Below, one piece after another: positions 9,565 to 18,637 of a stretch of DNA of 64,000 nt. A model generated the notes under the pieces. The model did not search any database and was not told where the DNA came from. It worked only from the letters and a program-made list of their open reading frames with translations. Position numbers and translations under genes: made by a program. This stretch comes from SZUA-309 sp965215995 (GTDB lineage: Bacteria; Pseudomonadota; Gammaproteobacteria; Pseudomonadales; Azotimanducaceae), in assembly GCA_965215995.1 (NCBI GenBank), contig OZ244128.1, forward strand, positions 2,294,001-2,358,000, written 5' to 3'. Position 1 is the first letter of the stretch; every line of letters begins with the position of its first letter.

Positions 9565-10779
9565 CTACCAGGCCGATGCCAGTGGCCCCAGACCCAGTGC
9601 TTCCCGGATGATCTGTTGCTTTACGGTGCCGGTCGCGTTGATCCAGCCCACGGCGCTGTTTCTGAGCCAGGTCAGGGCGGGCGAGGACCCGGCGTAGGCA
9701 TATCGGAAACCAGCCATGGCCGCCACCATCAGCTGAGCCCGGGTGCGTCGTTTGCGGGCGAAGGCACGCCAGAGGCCTCGGCAACCCGGATCCATGCCAT
9801 CCGGCAGACGATCGAGCACGGCCAGCAGATCACGCACATCTTCGAAGCCCACGTTCGCACCGAGCCCGGCCAGCGGGTGCAGAACCCGAGCTGCATCGCC
9901 GATCAGCAACACGCGCTGTTCCGGATTGAAATCGCGTACCACATGTTGTGCGAGCGGAAAAGTGAATCGCGCATCCACCGCAGCGACGTTGCCAAGACGG
10001 GCCTCTATCGCAGCCTCGATCTCGGCACGGAATTCTGCCTCGGGCAGCGCCTGTCGTCGCGCGGCCTCCTCTGGAGACTGGGACCAGACAACGGACGACA
10101 CCTTTGGTTCTCTGCTCGGCAAGAACGCCAGAGGACCATCGAGCAGAAAGCGTTGCAGCGCCACGCCTTCATGTTCGTGCTTGGTCTTGACCAGGGTCGC
10201 CAGTGCCACCTGACCGGTGGCCAGCACGTCCACATCCACGCCAACCAGTTCCCGCACCGCGGACCGGGCACCGTCCACACCGATCAGTAGCCTGGCCGTC
10301 AGCTCATCCTCACCAATGCTAACGCTTACCCGTTCCTCGTTGCTGACGAGCCCGGTCACCTTGCCAAGCCTCAAAACAATGCCCGGGTGCTTCTCGATAC
10401 GAGTCCAGAGCGCTGAGACGGTGGGCGAGTTTTCCAGTATCCAGCCAAGCTCGGTCCGTCCTGCATCCTGTGCACCGAAATCCAGCGCCGCTGTGCCTCG
10501 CTCTTCCCAGACCGACATCCGCACATAGGGCGCGGGGCAGAGATCTTCCCAGACGCCTACGGCGGTGAGCAACGCTTTTGAGGCAGGTGAGCAGGCGATG
10601 TTTCTGATGTCCATGTCGAAGACGCCATGGCTCAGCGTCGGGCGCCTTACATCCAGCAGCGCAACGCGAGCACCTCGCCGGGCGATGGCGAGCGCTGCCG
10701 TGGCACCAACCAGACCGCCTCCGACGACGAGCACATCAACGTCGACCTGACCATCTGAGGGATGCACGGCCGTGCTCAC
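9565..10779 (-). CDS. UbiH/UbiI-family FAD-dependent ubiquinone hydroxylase
   Basis: A 404-residue flavoprotein monooxygenase of ubiquinone biosynthesis. The FAD dinucleotide fold is at residues 17-30 (LVVGGGLVGATAAL). The second FAD motif is GDAARVLHPLAGLGANVGF from Gly294, the UbiH/UbiI/UbiF signature. In Pseudomonas two such genes, ubiH and visC/ubiI, lie side by side after pepP. Only one is present here, so I cannot say which ring carbon it hydroxylates, or whether it handles more than one. Its start overlaps the pepP stop by 4 bp. Confidence 0.9.
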   Translation of the reverse strand: MSTAVHPSDGQVDVDVLVVGGGLVGATAALAIARRGARVALLDVRRPTLSHGVFDMDIRNIACSPASKALLTAVGVWEDLCPAPYVRMSVWEERGTAALDFGAQDAGRTELGWILENSPTVSALWTRIEKHPGIVLRLGKVTGLVSNEERVSVSIGEDELTARLLIGVDGARSAVRELVGVDVDVLATGQVALATLVKTKHEHEGVALQRFLLDGPLAFLPSREPKVSSVVWSQSPEEAARRQALPEAEFRAEIEAAIEARLGNVAAVDARFTFPLAQHVVRDFNPEQRVLLIGDAARVLHPLAGLGANVGFEDVRDLLAVLDRLPDGMDPGCRGLWRAFARKRRTRAQLMVAAMAGFRYAYAGSSPALTWLRNSAVGWINATGTVKQQIIREALGLGPLASAW

Positions 10780-12107
10780 AGGTTCTCGGCCATGGTGGCT
10801 TCGATCGCCTGCACGCTCTTCGGCGCCTCACTGGTCAGTACCTCGGCCCCCTCGGCTGTGATGAGCACATCGTCTTCCACCCGAATACCGATACCCCGGT
10901 ACTTTGCCGGCACGCCCGCCATCAGCTCGTTGTCCGGGATGTAGATACCCGGCTCTATGGTCAGCACCATGCCCGGCTCCAGAGGACGCGGCTCACCATC
11001 CACTCGCTGATCACCCACATCGTGCACGTCCAGCCCGAGCCAGTGAGATGAGCCGTGCGGGCAGAAGTTCCGATAGGTCTCCGTTTCCAATACTTCCTCA
11101 GGCTCACCCTCGAGCAGTCCCAGCGACAGAAGGCCGTCGATCATGATCTCGAGCGCTACCTGATGGGGATCCGTGAACAGTGCGCCCGGCCTGCAGGCTT
11201 CGATGGCGGCCTCATTGGCCGCGAGCACGATCTCGTACAGCGATCGCTGCACGGGGGAGAAGGTGCCGCTGACCGGAAACGTACGAGTCACATCCGACGC
11301 ATAGAGCTCGTACTCACAGCCCGCGTCGATGAGCACCAGATCATTTTTCTTCAGCGTCGCGTTGTTGTCCACGTAGTGCAGCACGCAGGCGTTCGCCCCA
11401 CTGCCGACGATGCTCGAGTAGGCCGGGCTCTTCGCTCCTTGGCGCATGAAGGCGTAGATGAGCTCCGCCTCGAGCTGAGTCTCCGTCATCCCCGGCTCGC
11501 AAGCGCGCATGGCACGCTTGTGACCTTCGCAGGTGATTTCTGCCGCCCGGCGCATGGCGCGAATCTCCGACGCGGTCTTGATCAGGCGCTGCTCGTGCAG
11601 AAGGTGCTTCAGCGCAAACAGCTCATCAGGCGGACGGGCGCCACCAGACTCCCGGTTTCGCAAGGCACTCACCCAGCCGAGCAGGCGGTTTTCGAACTCC
11701 GGATGATCACCCAGACCGAAGTAGATGCGCTCCCGGCCTTCCAGCATGCCCGGAAGAATGTCGTCCAGATCCGCCACGGGGAAGGCATCGTCCACGCCGA
11801 CGATCTGCGCGGCCCGATCCGGTCCAAGGCGCTCACCATCGTAGAGCTCGGCCCGCGGCTCTCGGTCGCGGCAGAACAGGATGACCTCACCATGGGCCCG
11901 ACCCGGTGCCAACACCAGCACGGCGTCCGGCTCTTTGAATCCGGTCAGGTAATGGAAGTCGCTATCCTGGCGGAACAGATAGTCCGAGTCCCGGTTCCGG
12001 ATTTTCGGATTTGCCGCCGGAATCACCGCGATGGACTCTTCGTCCATCAGGTTCATGAGCGCCGCGCGCCGGCGCTTGAAATCACTCTTCGGTATCGTCG
12101 CCGGCAT
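10776..12107 (-). CDS. pepP: Xaa-Pro aminopeptidase PepP
   Basis: Aminopeptidase P removes N-terminal residues ahead of proline using two manganese ions. The 443-residue length matches E. coli PepP. The creatinase fold ligands are in VLIDAGCEYELYASDVTRTF (two Asp) and HGSSHWLGLDVHDVG (His), with later Glu in LTIEPGIY and IRVEDDVL. Ser replaces the common Thr or Leu after HG, a small change outside the ligand set. The ATG lies inside the end of ygfB (26-bp overlap), so the two are translationally linked. Confidence 0.95.
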   Translation of the reverse strand: MPATIPKSDFKRRRAALMNLMDEESIAVIPAANPKIRNRDSDYLFRQDSDFHYLTGFKEPDAVLVLAPGRAHGEVILFCRDREPRAELYDGERLGPDRAAQIVGVDDAFPVADLDDILPGMLEGRERIYFGLGDHPEFENRLLGWVSALRNRESGGARPPDELFALKHLLHEQRLIKTASEIRAMRRAAEITCEGHKRAMRACEPGMTETQLEAELIYAFMRQGAKSPAYSSIVGSGANACVLHYVDNNATLKKNDLVLIDAGCEYELYASDVTRTFPVSGTFSPVQRSLYEIVLAANEAAIEACRPGALFTDPHQVALEIMIDGLLSLGLLEGEPEEVLETETYRNFCPHGSSHWLGLDVHDVGDQRVDGEPRPLEPGMVLTIEPGIYIPDNELMAGVPAKYRGIGIRVEDDVLITAEGAEVLTSEAPKSVQAIEATMAENL

Positions 12108-12657
12108 CGTTCAACAGGCTCATGACCAACAGGGCACCGACCTTCACGTACTCCTCGAGCTCCACGAAATTCGCTTCGCCATCCTCTGGTTCTTCATCGG
12201 CAAGCTCTGTCTCCAGTTGGGCGATGGCGGCAAAATCCTGAACGATCTCCTGGGCTTCGTCGGGCAGGCCTTTCAAGGACTGGATACCGCGCCGGGACAG
12301 TCCAGCCGCCAGCCCGGTGAGGAAGCTCTGGCACCAATGCGCGAGACCGGCGAGCCGCTCCTCCATCAGAGCATCGTCATCGGGCAGCAGCAGTGCGAAG
12401 CTGAGATCCTCTGCGTTGAACGCCTCAAGCGAATCGTTGACAAAGCGGGCAACGGTTTCGCCATCCGCCAGCGCATCGGCACCCAACAGATCCACCAGAT
12501 CCTGCAACTCGAAACTGCTTGCGTCCGTGACGGCGATGCCGATCACGGCGCCATGCAGCTCGGCCGGTGTCAGCCCACCACCAGGGCCGCCGGCGGCTTC
12601 CAGCGCGCCTACTTCGAGTTCCGCTACGGTCATTGGCATGGTGGGTCCGGTCCGCAA
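12082..12657 (-). CDS. ygfB: YgfB/UPF0149 family protein
   Basis: A 191-residue acidic, helical cytoplasmic protein of the UPF0149 family, recognised from LTPAELHGAVIGIAVTD, LAHWCQSFLTGLAAG and the EEYVKVGALLVMSLL end, and from its fixed place ahead of pepP and ubiH. In P. aeruginosa the YgfB homologue affects ampDh3 expression and beta-lactam response. Whether that applies here is unknown. It is the first gene of a leftward operon that reaches gcvPB. Confidence 0.9.
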   Translation of the reverse strand: MRTGPTMPMTVAELEVGALEAAGGPGGGLTPAELHGAVIGIAVTDASSFELQDLVDLLGADALADGETVARFVNDSLEAFNAEDLSFALLLPDDDALMEERLAGLAHWCQSFLTGLAAGLSRRGIQSLKGLPDEAQEIVQDFAAIAQLETELADEEPEDGEANFVELEEYVKVGALLVMSLLNDAGDDTEE

Positions 12658-12808
12658 AATGGGTGGCGTATCCTACTACGAACGGGCTGCAAACGGGCTC
12701 CGCACCTGCCCGGGAGGCTACCCGGTACAGGCTCCAGACGGGCTGCCGTCAGCACGATTTTTCAGGCAAACTAGCCTACCGGAGCAAGAAACAGACCAGG
12801 TAGCGGCC
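12658..12808. promoter_or_regulatory. Divergent intergenic region, ygfB / TIGR02449-zapA
   Basis: The 151-bp gap between divergent starts must hold promoters for both operons. I cannot pick convincing -35/-10 pairs. It contains three direct copies of ACGGGCT (about 12681, 12693 and 12737), which could be repeat debris or binding sites. Confidence 0.3.
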
Positions 12809-13015
12809 ATGGCCGGCGACGATTGGAAAACCCTCGAGTCAAAAATCGATGAGCTGATCGAGCTCTGCAGTGTGCTGACCAGAGAAAACCGGGCCCTGCG
12901 CGCCCAACAGCAGAACTGGACCACCGAGCGTGCCAAGCTGATCGAGAAGAACGAGCTGGCCAAGAGCCGCGTTGAGTCGATGATCACCCGGCTGAAGGCG
13001 CTCGAGCAGGATTGA
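12809..13015 (+). CDS. TIGR02449 family small coiled-coil protein
   Basis: A 68-residue, highly charged protein that looks like one long coiled coil: DWKTLESKIDELIELC, then TRENRALRAQQQNW and MITRLKALEQD. This small family is found next to zapA in Pseudomonas-type genomes, as here (61 bp before zapA). A role with ZapA at the division ring is a guess from position. The ATG at 12809 fits the family length. An earlier in-frame start would run antisense through ygfB. Confidence 0.85.
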   Translation: MAGDDWKTLESKIDELIELCSVLTRENRALRAQQQNWTTERAKLIEKNELAKSRVESMITRLKALEQD

Positions 13016-13076
13016 CGAGACGACCAGCACGGCACCGGACCGAACAACTCAAGCCAGAATAGAGCGGCAGAACCTA

Positions 13077-13397
13077 ATGAGCGAAACCTCCACCAACACC
13101 ACGGTCAGCGTCAAGATCCTTGAAAAGGAGTACCAGGTCGCCTGCCCTGATGACCAGGTTGATGCCCTTTCCGCCTCCGCGCGCTATCTCGACCGACAGA
13201 TGTCGGAGATCCGCGATTCCGGCAAGGTTTTCGGTCTGGACCGAATCGCCGTGATGGCAGCGCTCAACATCGCCAACGAGTTTCTTGCCAGCAAGGGCCA
13301 GGTGGCCGAAGTCAGTGAGTTCGTGGACGACCGGGTAACCAGCCTTACCGACCGGATCAGCGCAGCGCTTGCAGAGCAGAAGCAACTCAACCTGTAA
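13077..13397 (+). CDS. zapA: Cell division protein ZapA
   Basis: ZapA binds FtsZ filaments and promotes their bundling at midcell. The 106-residue protein has the expected N-terminal globular part (VSVKILEKEYQVACPDDQ, ALSASARYLDRQM) and a C-terminal helix for tetramer formation. DRIAVMAALNIANEFL is the classic ZapA signature. It is followed by the 6S RNA gene and fau, the conserved gammaproteobacterial order. Confidence 0.95.
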   Translation: MSETSTNTTVSVKILEKEYQVACPDDQVDALSASARYLDRQMSEIRDSGKVFGLDRIAVMAALNIANEFLASKGQVAEVSEFVDDRVTSLTDRISAALAEQKQLNL

Positions 13398-13484
13398 AGC
13401 CTGCTCCTCGCTGACCACCCCAACCCTGTTTGCGCTCCCCGTCACAGTTCCGCTGTCAAGATCAATCACGGCGGGTAATTTAGC

Positions 13485-13490
13485 TATACT
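13485..13490 (+). promoter_or_regulatory. -10 element of the 6S RNA promoter
   Basis: TATACT sits 6-7 bp before the predicted 6S RNA 5' end. No good -35 is visible at 16-18 bp. The spacing and the absence of any reading frame support the call. Confidence 0.5.
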
Positions 13491-13496
13491 CGTGGC

Positions 13497-13700
13497 GTCT
13501 CCTGGGATGTTCGCCAGCTGGGGTCGTCCTTGAGCCGTTAGAGAAACTACAGGAGGCCGGGCCTTGCGTCCGTGTGCAAGTCCGATGCTTGATACTTTCC
13601 TAGGAGGTATTGAGGTCGGGAAGCCTTAGACGCAAACGTTTGGTCGCCGCCTTGAACCGTAACGGTTCAGGGCAAACCATGCAGCGGCATTTCGGGAGGC
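13497..13700 (+). ncRNA. ssrS: 6S RNA (SsrS)
   Basis: 6S RNA mimics an open promoter and sequesters sigma70 RNA polymerase in stationary phase. The 5' half carries GGGATGTTCGCCAGC and CCTTGAGCCG, and the 3' half carries GGGAAGCCTT, CCTTGAACCGTAACGGTTCA and GCGGCATTTCGGGAGG, all matching 6S conserved blocks. The ends pair (CTCC.GGGA with TTTCGGGAG) to close the long irregular hairpin. It lies between zapA and fau, as in E. coli and Pseudomonas. The roughly 204-nt length is slightly above the E. coli 184 nt, and the ends are estimates. Confidence 0.9.
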
Positions 13701-13740
13701 TTTATCCACATACTCCCTCCGTCCCGGATCAAGACAAGCG

Positions 13741-14373
13741 GTGACGAGCAGAAACCCAACCTTGCGCACCCGGCATCGACGCGCCCGGCGTAATATCGGT
13801 CCGGAGCGGCAGGCTGAGCATGCCGAGGCTGTGACCCGCGCAGTGCTTGTTTCCGGCGTGATGACCCGGGCAACCCGGATCGGGCTGTACTTCGCCAACG
13901 CCGCGGATGGAGAGATCGACACCCTGCCATTGCTGTCTCGCCTCTGGGCCGCAGGCAAGACGGTGGCCGTGCCCGTGGTGGGTGCGGGTGGAGAGATGGA
14001 TTTCTATCAGGTGACGCCCCGAACCTCCCTCGCGCACAACCGCTACGGCATCATCGAGCCACGCACCCGTGGCGCTCGTGCAGGTCGTTTTCTCAAACCT
14101 CTGTCACTGAACGTGCTGTTCCTGCCACTGGTCGCCTTCGACGACGCCGGCAATCGCCTCGGCATGGGCGCGGGCTACTACGACCGGTTTCTCGGATCGA
14201 TCCCCAAAACCATGCGGCCGTTGGTCATCGGTCTCGCGCACGAAGCCCAGCGAACGGCTGAACCACTCGAACGCCAACCCTGGGATATGCCCCTGGATGC
14301 AGTCGCTACCGAAGCGGGTTGGCAGGCATTCAGCCGGCGGGCTAATGTCCTGGGCCAGATGTCCGGCCCCTAA
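13741..14373 (+). CDS. fau: 5-formyltetrahydrofolate cyclo-ligase
   Basis: Converts 5-formyl-THF to 5,10-methenyl-THF with ATP, recycling a folate storage form made as a side product of glycine and serine metabolism. It has 210 residues. The C-terminal signature LVAFDDAGNRLGMGAGYYDRFL is intact. The start is GTG, about 40 nt after the 6S RNA 3' end, so it may be made by read-through of the 6S transcript as in other gammaproteobacteria. Confidence 0.93.
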   Translation: MTSRNPTLRTRHRRARRNIGPERQAEHAEAVTRAVLVSGVMTRATRIGLYFANAADGEIDTLPLLSRLWAAGKTVAVPVVGAGGEMDFYQVTPRTSLAHNRYGIIEPRTRGARAGRFLKPLSLNVLFLPLVAFDDAGNRLGMGAGYYDRFLGSIPKTMRPLVIGLAHEAQRTAEPLERQPWDMPLDAVATEAGWQAFSRRANVLGQMSGP

Positions 14374-14404
14374 GGCACCAGCAGAAAGAACTCCGGAGAA
14401 TTCG

Positions 14405-14953
14405 ATGGCTGTCCGCAAGATCATCCGCATGGGTCACCCGCTGCTCAGGCAACCGGCACGTCCACTGGCATCAGACGAGATCGGCAGCCCGGCCCTGCAA
14501 GCCCTGGTGGCGGACATGATCGACACCCTGCACGACTATGGCGGCATCGGCCTGGCCGCACCGCAGATCGCCGAGCCCATTCGGCTCGCCATCGTCGAAC
14601 TGCCCGGCGGGCCGAGCCGATATGGCGAGCTGCCGGAGGTGCCACTCACCGCATACATCAATCCGGAAATCGAGGTGCTCGATCCGGCACCCACCGGCTA
14701 CTGGGAAGGGTGCCTGTCGGTGCCTGGGCTGCGGGGTTATGTCGCCCGGCCCCAACACATCCGTGTGCGGGCCCTGGACCTGAACGGTGAGCCCATGGAG
14801 ACGTCGTTCGAGGGTTTTCCAGCCACCGTCTTTCAGCACGAGTTCGATCACCTGGACGGCACGCTCTATGTGGATCGGATCACCGACCCGACCAAACTCG
14901 TCTTCGAGGAGGAATACGAGCGCTACATCCTGCCTGCTGAGGAAAGGCTCTAG
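14405..14953 (+). CDS. def: Peptide deformylase
   Basis: Removes the formyl group from nascent protein N-termini. The 182-residue protein has all three motifs: GIGLAAPQ (47-54), EGCLSVPG (101-108, metal-binding Cys) and HEFDH (145-149, metal His pair and catalytic Glu). It follows fau by 31 bp and converges on ilvA with only 6 bp between stops. It is not next to fmt, so it may not be the only deformylase of the organism. Confidence 0.95.
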   Translation: MAVRKIIRMGHPLLRQPARPLASDEIGSPALQALVADMIDTLHDYGGIGLAAPQIAEPIRLAIVELPGGPSRYGELPEVPLTAYINPEIEVLDPAPTGYWEGCLSVPGLRGYVARPQHIRVRALDLNGEPMETSFEGFPATVFQHEFDHLDGTLYVDRITDPTKLVFEEEYERYILPAEERL

Positions 14954-14959
14954 CTGCCT

Positions 14960-16486
14960 CTAGCGCAGGAACAGCTCGTAGGCTGGATTGTCCGTTTCTT
15001 CCCAATACCGGTAGCCGATCCGCTTGAGATAGTCGGTCAATCGGTTCCGTTCCGCGCTGATGCTACCATCGGATACTTCAAACCCAGCCAGCACCCGGCC
15101 CCAGGCCGCGCCGTGGTTCCTGTAGTGGAACATGGTGATGTTCCAACCGGTGCCCAGCACGGACAGGAAACGCATGAGCGCACCGGGCCGCTCCGGAAAC
15201 TCGAACCGGTAGAGAATCTCCCGCTTACCGCCGAACGTCCGGCCGCCAACCATATGCCGGACGTGCAGCTTGGCTGCCTCGTTGTCCGTCATGTCTGAAA
15301 CCGGGTAGCCGGAGCCGATCAGGGACTCGATCAGTTTAGGCCGGTCGTCCGGATCCGACACCTGCAGCCCGACGTAGACGTGGGCCTCCTTGTCACTCGC
15401 GAACCGGTAATTGAACTCACTCACCGGATGCTTACCCAGCGCTCGACAGAACTTTTTGAAGCTGCCCTTCCTCTCTGGAATGGTCACGCCCAGCACGACC
15501 TCTCGCTGCTCGCCCACTTCTGCCCGCTCAGAGATGTGGCGCAGCCGGTCGAAATTGACGTTGGCGCCGCTGACCACGGCCACCAGGCTTTTGCCTGCCA
15601 CGCCCTTGGCTGCGCAGTACTTTTTCATACCCGCCACCGCCAAGGCGCCGGAAGGCTCGGCAATAGATCGGGTGTCATCGAAGAGGTCCTTGATTGCCGC
15701 GCAGATCTCATCGGTGTTGACCGTGACCGTGTCATCCACGCACCGCCGCGCCAGCCTGAAGGTCTCCTTGCCCACCTGGGCAACGGATGTGCCGTCTGCG
15801 AACAGATCGAGCGTATCGAAGGGCAGACGCACGCGTCGACCGGCGGCCAGGGCCGCCGTCATGCAGGCGGAGCCTTCCGCTTCCACGCCGATGACGCGAG
15901 TGGCCGGCGCCAGGTACTTCACATAGGCGCTGATACCAGCGATCAGGCCACCACCGCCAACGGGAACGAAGATGACATCCGGCGACCCGGGGTGCTGGTT
16001 CATGATCTCCATGCCCACAGTGCCCTGACCCGCGATCACGTCCGGGTCATCAAAGGGATGCACGTAGACGTAGCCTTGCTTGGCCACCAGCTTCATCGCA
16101 CGCGCGGAAGCATCATCGTAGTTGTCGCCATGCAGCACCACCCTGGCGCCAAGATCCCGCACCGCGTCGATCTTGATGCTCGGCGTGTTCCTCCCCATGA
16201 CGATCAGCGCACGGATACCCAGCTCCCGGGCAGCAAGCGCCACGCCTTGCGCGTGGTTACCAGCGGAGGCAGCGATCACGCCGCGCCTGCGCTCATCCTC
16301 CGAGAGCTGGGCAATACGATTGTAGGCGCCGCGGATTTTAAAGGAGAACACGGGCTGCAGATCCTCGCGCTTCAGCCGCACGTGATTATCGAGACGACGT
16401 GAGAGCAGCCGGGCGCGCTGCAAAGGGGTCTCGTCCGCCACGTCGTAGACACGGGAGGCGAGAATTTTCTTAACGTACTTTTCCAC
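14960..16486 (-). CDS. ilvA: Threonine ammonia-lyase, biosynthetic
   Basis: Deaminates threonine to 2-oxobutanoate, the first committed step to isoleucine. It has 508 residues, the length of the allosteric biosynthetic enzyme. The PLP lysine is Lys50 in FSFKIRGAYN, and the phosphate loop is SAGNHAQGVAL with a VPVGGGGLIAG glycine loop. Two C-terminal ACT-like regulatory domains, with EVVLGVTIPERKGSF and EILYRFEFPERPGALM, bind isoleucine and valine in the family. It is divergent from rpiA with 31 bp between starts. Confidence 0.96.
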   Translation of the reverse strand: MEKYVKKILASRVYDVADETPLQRARLLSRRLDNHVRLKREDLQPVFSFKIRGAYNRIAQLSEDERRRGVIAASAGNHAQGVALAARELGIRALIVMGRNTPSIKIDAVRDLGARVVLHGDNYDDASARAMKLVAKQGYVYVHPFDDPDVIAGQGTVGMEIMNQHPGSPDVIFVPVGGGGLIAGISAYVKYLAPATRVIGVEAEGSACMTAALAAGRRVRLPFDTLDLFADGTSVAQVGKETFRLARRCVDDTVTVNTDEICAAIKDLFDDTRSIAEPSGALAVAGMKKYCAAKGVAGKSLVAVVSGANVNFDRLRHISERAEVGEQREVVLGVTIPERKGSFKKFCRALGKHPVSEFNYRFASDKEAHVYVGLQVSDPDDRPKLIESLIGSGYPVSDMTDNEAAKLHVRHMVGGRTFGGKREILYRFEFPERPGALMRFLSVLGTGWNITMFHYRNHGAAWGRVLAGFEVSDGSISAERNRLTDYLKRIGYRYWEETDNPAYELFLR

Positions 16487-16517
16487 GGTGGGTCGATGGG
16501 TTAGCCTGCCGCGGAGT

Positions 16518-17183
16518 ATGGACCAAGACGCGCAAAAACGCAGTGCCGCCCAGGCCGCACTCGCCTACATCGAGCCTCGCCTGACTCCGAAGACCATCGT
16601 CGGCGTCGGCACTGGCTCTACCACCAACTTGTTCATCGACGCCCTGGCCGATGTTCGGCACAAGTTCGATGCCTGCGTATCTTCCTCAGAAGCTTCCACC
16701 GAACGGCTTGAGGGGCACGGCATTACCGTGCTCGATCTGAACGCCGTGGATCGGGTGGAAGTGTACGTGGACGGCGCGGATGAGGTGAATGCCGCCCGGC
16801 AACTGATCAAGGGGGGCGGTGGCGCGCTGACCCGGGAGAAGATCGTGGCCGCTTCCGCGGACGAGTTCGTCTGCATCGTCGACGAGTCGAAGCAGGTGGA
16901 CGTGCTGGGCGGCTACCCGCTGCCGGTGGAAGTGATTCCCATGGCCCGGGGACTGGTTGCGCGGGCCATGGTCTCGCTTGGCGGCTCACCCGAACTGCGT
17001 GAAGGTTTCACCACGGACAACGGCAATCTGATCCTGGACGTGCACCAGCTGGCCATCACCGATCCGGCGGATCTGGAAGCGAAGATCAACAACCTGGCCG
17101 GTGTGGTGACCAACGGCATTTTCGCCTTTCAGGCCGCCGACCTGGTGCTGGTGGCGACGCCGAACGGCGTGCAGCGCTTCTAG
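16518..17183 (+). CDS. rpiA: Ribose-5-phosphate isomerase A
   Basis: Interconverts ribose 5-phosphate and ribulose 5-phosphate in the pentose phosphate pathway. The 221-residue protein shows GVGTGSTTNLFIDAL, YVDGADEVN, and KGGGGALTREK with the catalytic Glu and Lys. The ATG at 16518 gives the family length. A 10-residue upstream extension is possible but lies in the ilvA promoter gap. Its TAG stop overlaps the stop of the convergent D2HGDH gene. Confidence 0.95.
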   Translation: MDQDAQKRSAAQAALAYIEPRLTPKTIVGVGTGSTTNLFIDALADVRHKFDACVSSSEASTERLEGHGITVLDLNAVDRVEVYVDGADEVNAARQLIKGGGGALTREKIVAASADEFVCIVDESKQVDVLGGYPLPVEVIPMARGLVARAMVSLGGSPELREGFTTDNGNLILDVHQLAITDPADLEAKINNLAGVVTNGIFAFQAADLVLVATPNGVQRF

Positions 17184-18589
17184 CAGCCTGATTCCTGGAC
17201 CGCCAGCTCCGGCAGCAACTTGCCCGGATTCATGACCAGATTGGGGTCGAACACCTGCTTCAGCCGTGCCATCAGGGCCATGTCCGCATCGCTGCGGGTG
17301 AAGCCGAGGAAATCCCGCTTCAGGAGCCCGACCCCGTGCTCCGCTGAGATCGAGCCATCCCTCGTTCGGACCGCCTCGAAGATATTCGGGCTGATGGCAT
17401 GGCAGCGGTCATAGAATTCCTCGCCGCTCAGGTCGTCCGGTTTCAGGATGTTCAGATGCAGGTTGCCGTCACCGATATGGCCGTACCAGCAGATTTCGAA
17501 GTCCGGGTAACTCGCCGCAACCAGCGCATCTACCTCCTCGATGAACGCCGGCATCATCGAGATGCGCACGCTGAGATCGTTCTTGTAAGGTGTGTAGGGC
17601 GCGATGCTCTCGGAGATCCCTTCCCGAAGAGCCCAGAGATCCGCAGCCTGGCCTTCCGACTGGGACAGCACGCCATCCGTTACCCAACCTTCGGCAACCG
17701 TCTGCTCGAAGAGTCTCATCGCCGCTTCCACCTCGCCCTCGTCGAACTCCAGCAGCGCGTAGAAGGGCACCGGCTCACCCAGAGGTCGCTGCAGATCCTG
17801 ATGGGCAAGGACCTTGGTGAGTGCCATCTCGGAGAAAAACTCGAACGCTGACAGGGTCAGGCCGGACTGGAAGGTGCCGAGCACCTCGAGAACGTCCGGG
17901 AAGGCAGGCACGCCGAGCACCATCACCTGCTGTGGCGCCGGTGCTTTGGCCAACCGCATCTGCGCCTCCACCACCAACCCGAGCGTGCCTTCGGCTCCGA
18001 TGAAGAGGTGACGCAGATCGTAGCCCGTGGCGTTCTTGATCAGCCCGTGGTTGCAGTCGATGACCTCACCGGTGCCGGTAACCACCTTGAGCCCCGCCAC
18101 CCAGTCCCGGGTCAGACCATAGCGGATCACCTTGATGCCGCCTGCGTTCGTGGAGATGTTACCGCCGATCTGAGACGAGCCCGCGGAGGCGAAGTCCACC
18201 GGGTAGTAGAGGCCCTTCTCCTCGGCAAACTGCTGCAGAGTCTGAGTGATCACCCCGGCCTGGCAGCGCACCAGCCGGTCGGCCTCGGAGAACTCGAGGA
18301 TCCGGTTCATCCGATCGAAGGACACAACCACCTCGCCATTTCCCGCCACCGCGCCGCCGGAAAGACCCGTGCGGCCACCGGAAGGCACCAGAGCAAAACC
18401 CTCCTCGTTGGCCAGCCGGACCAGCGCCACCACCTCGTCCACGGATTCCGGAAAGACCACGGCAGCAGGTGCCACGGTGAAGCTACGGGTCCAGTCGCAA
18501 CCCCATTGGCTGAGGCTGTCCGGGTCCCGCTTCAGCGCTCTGGCTGAAAACAATTCATCGAGGCCTTGGGGCATTTCGTTTTGATCCAT
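17180..18589 (-). CDS. FAD-linked D-2-hydroxyglutarate dehydrogenase
   Basis: A 469-residue flavoenzyme of the FAD-binding type 4 / GlcD family. It has the PP-loop at 68-80 (VPSGGRTGLSGGA), then SSQIGGNISTNAGG, and C-terminal metal-site histidines in WYGHIGDGNLHLN and SAEHGVGLLKR. It is divergent from serA, 48 bp away. In Pseudomonas the neighbouring D2HGDH oxidises the D-2-hydroxyglutarate that SerA produces and so pulls serine synthesis forward. The same role is inferred from context. Glycolate or D-lactate oxidase are less likely alternatives. The ATG at 18589 is chosen because longer versions run antisense through serA. Confidence 0.88.
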   Translation of the reverse strand: MDQNEMPQGLDELFSARALKRDPDSLSQWGCDWTRSFTVAPAAVVFPESVDEVVALVRLANEEGFALVPSGGRTGLSGGAVAGNGEVVVSFDRMNRILEFSEADRLVRCQAGVITQTLQQFAEEKGLYYPVDFASAGSSQIGGNISTNAGGIKVIRYGLTRDWVAGLKVVTGTGEVIDCNHGLIKNATGYDLRHLFIGAEGTLGLVVEAQMRLAKAPAPQQVMVLGVPAFPDVLEVLGTFQSGLTLSAFEFFSEMALTKVLAHQDLQRPLGEPVPFYALLEFDEGEVEAAMRLFEQTVAEGWVTDGVLSQSEGQAADLWALREGISESIAPYTPYKNDLSVRISMMPAFIEEVDALVAASYPDFEICWYGHIGDGNLHLNILKPDDLSGEEFYDRCHAISPNIFEAVRTRDGSISAEHGVGLLKRDFLGFTRSDADMALMARLKQVFDPNLVMNPGKLLPELAVQESGC

Positions 18590-18637
18590 CAGGGGAGCCG
18601 CTAGTATATCCGGCCTTTTGCCGGGGACGCCCGAACC

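Noticed and set aside
8392..10290. 632-codon open frame on the plus strand
   Set aside because: It runs antisense through gcvT and the ubiquinone hydroxylase gene and is explained by high GC in the third codon position.
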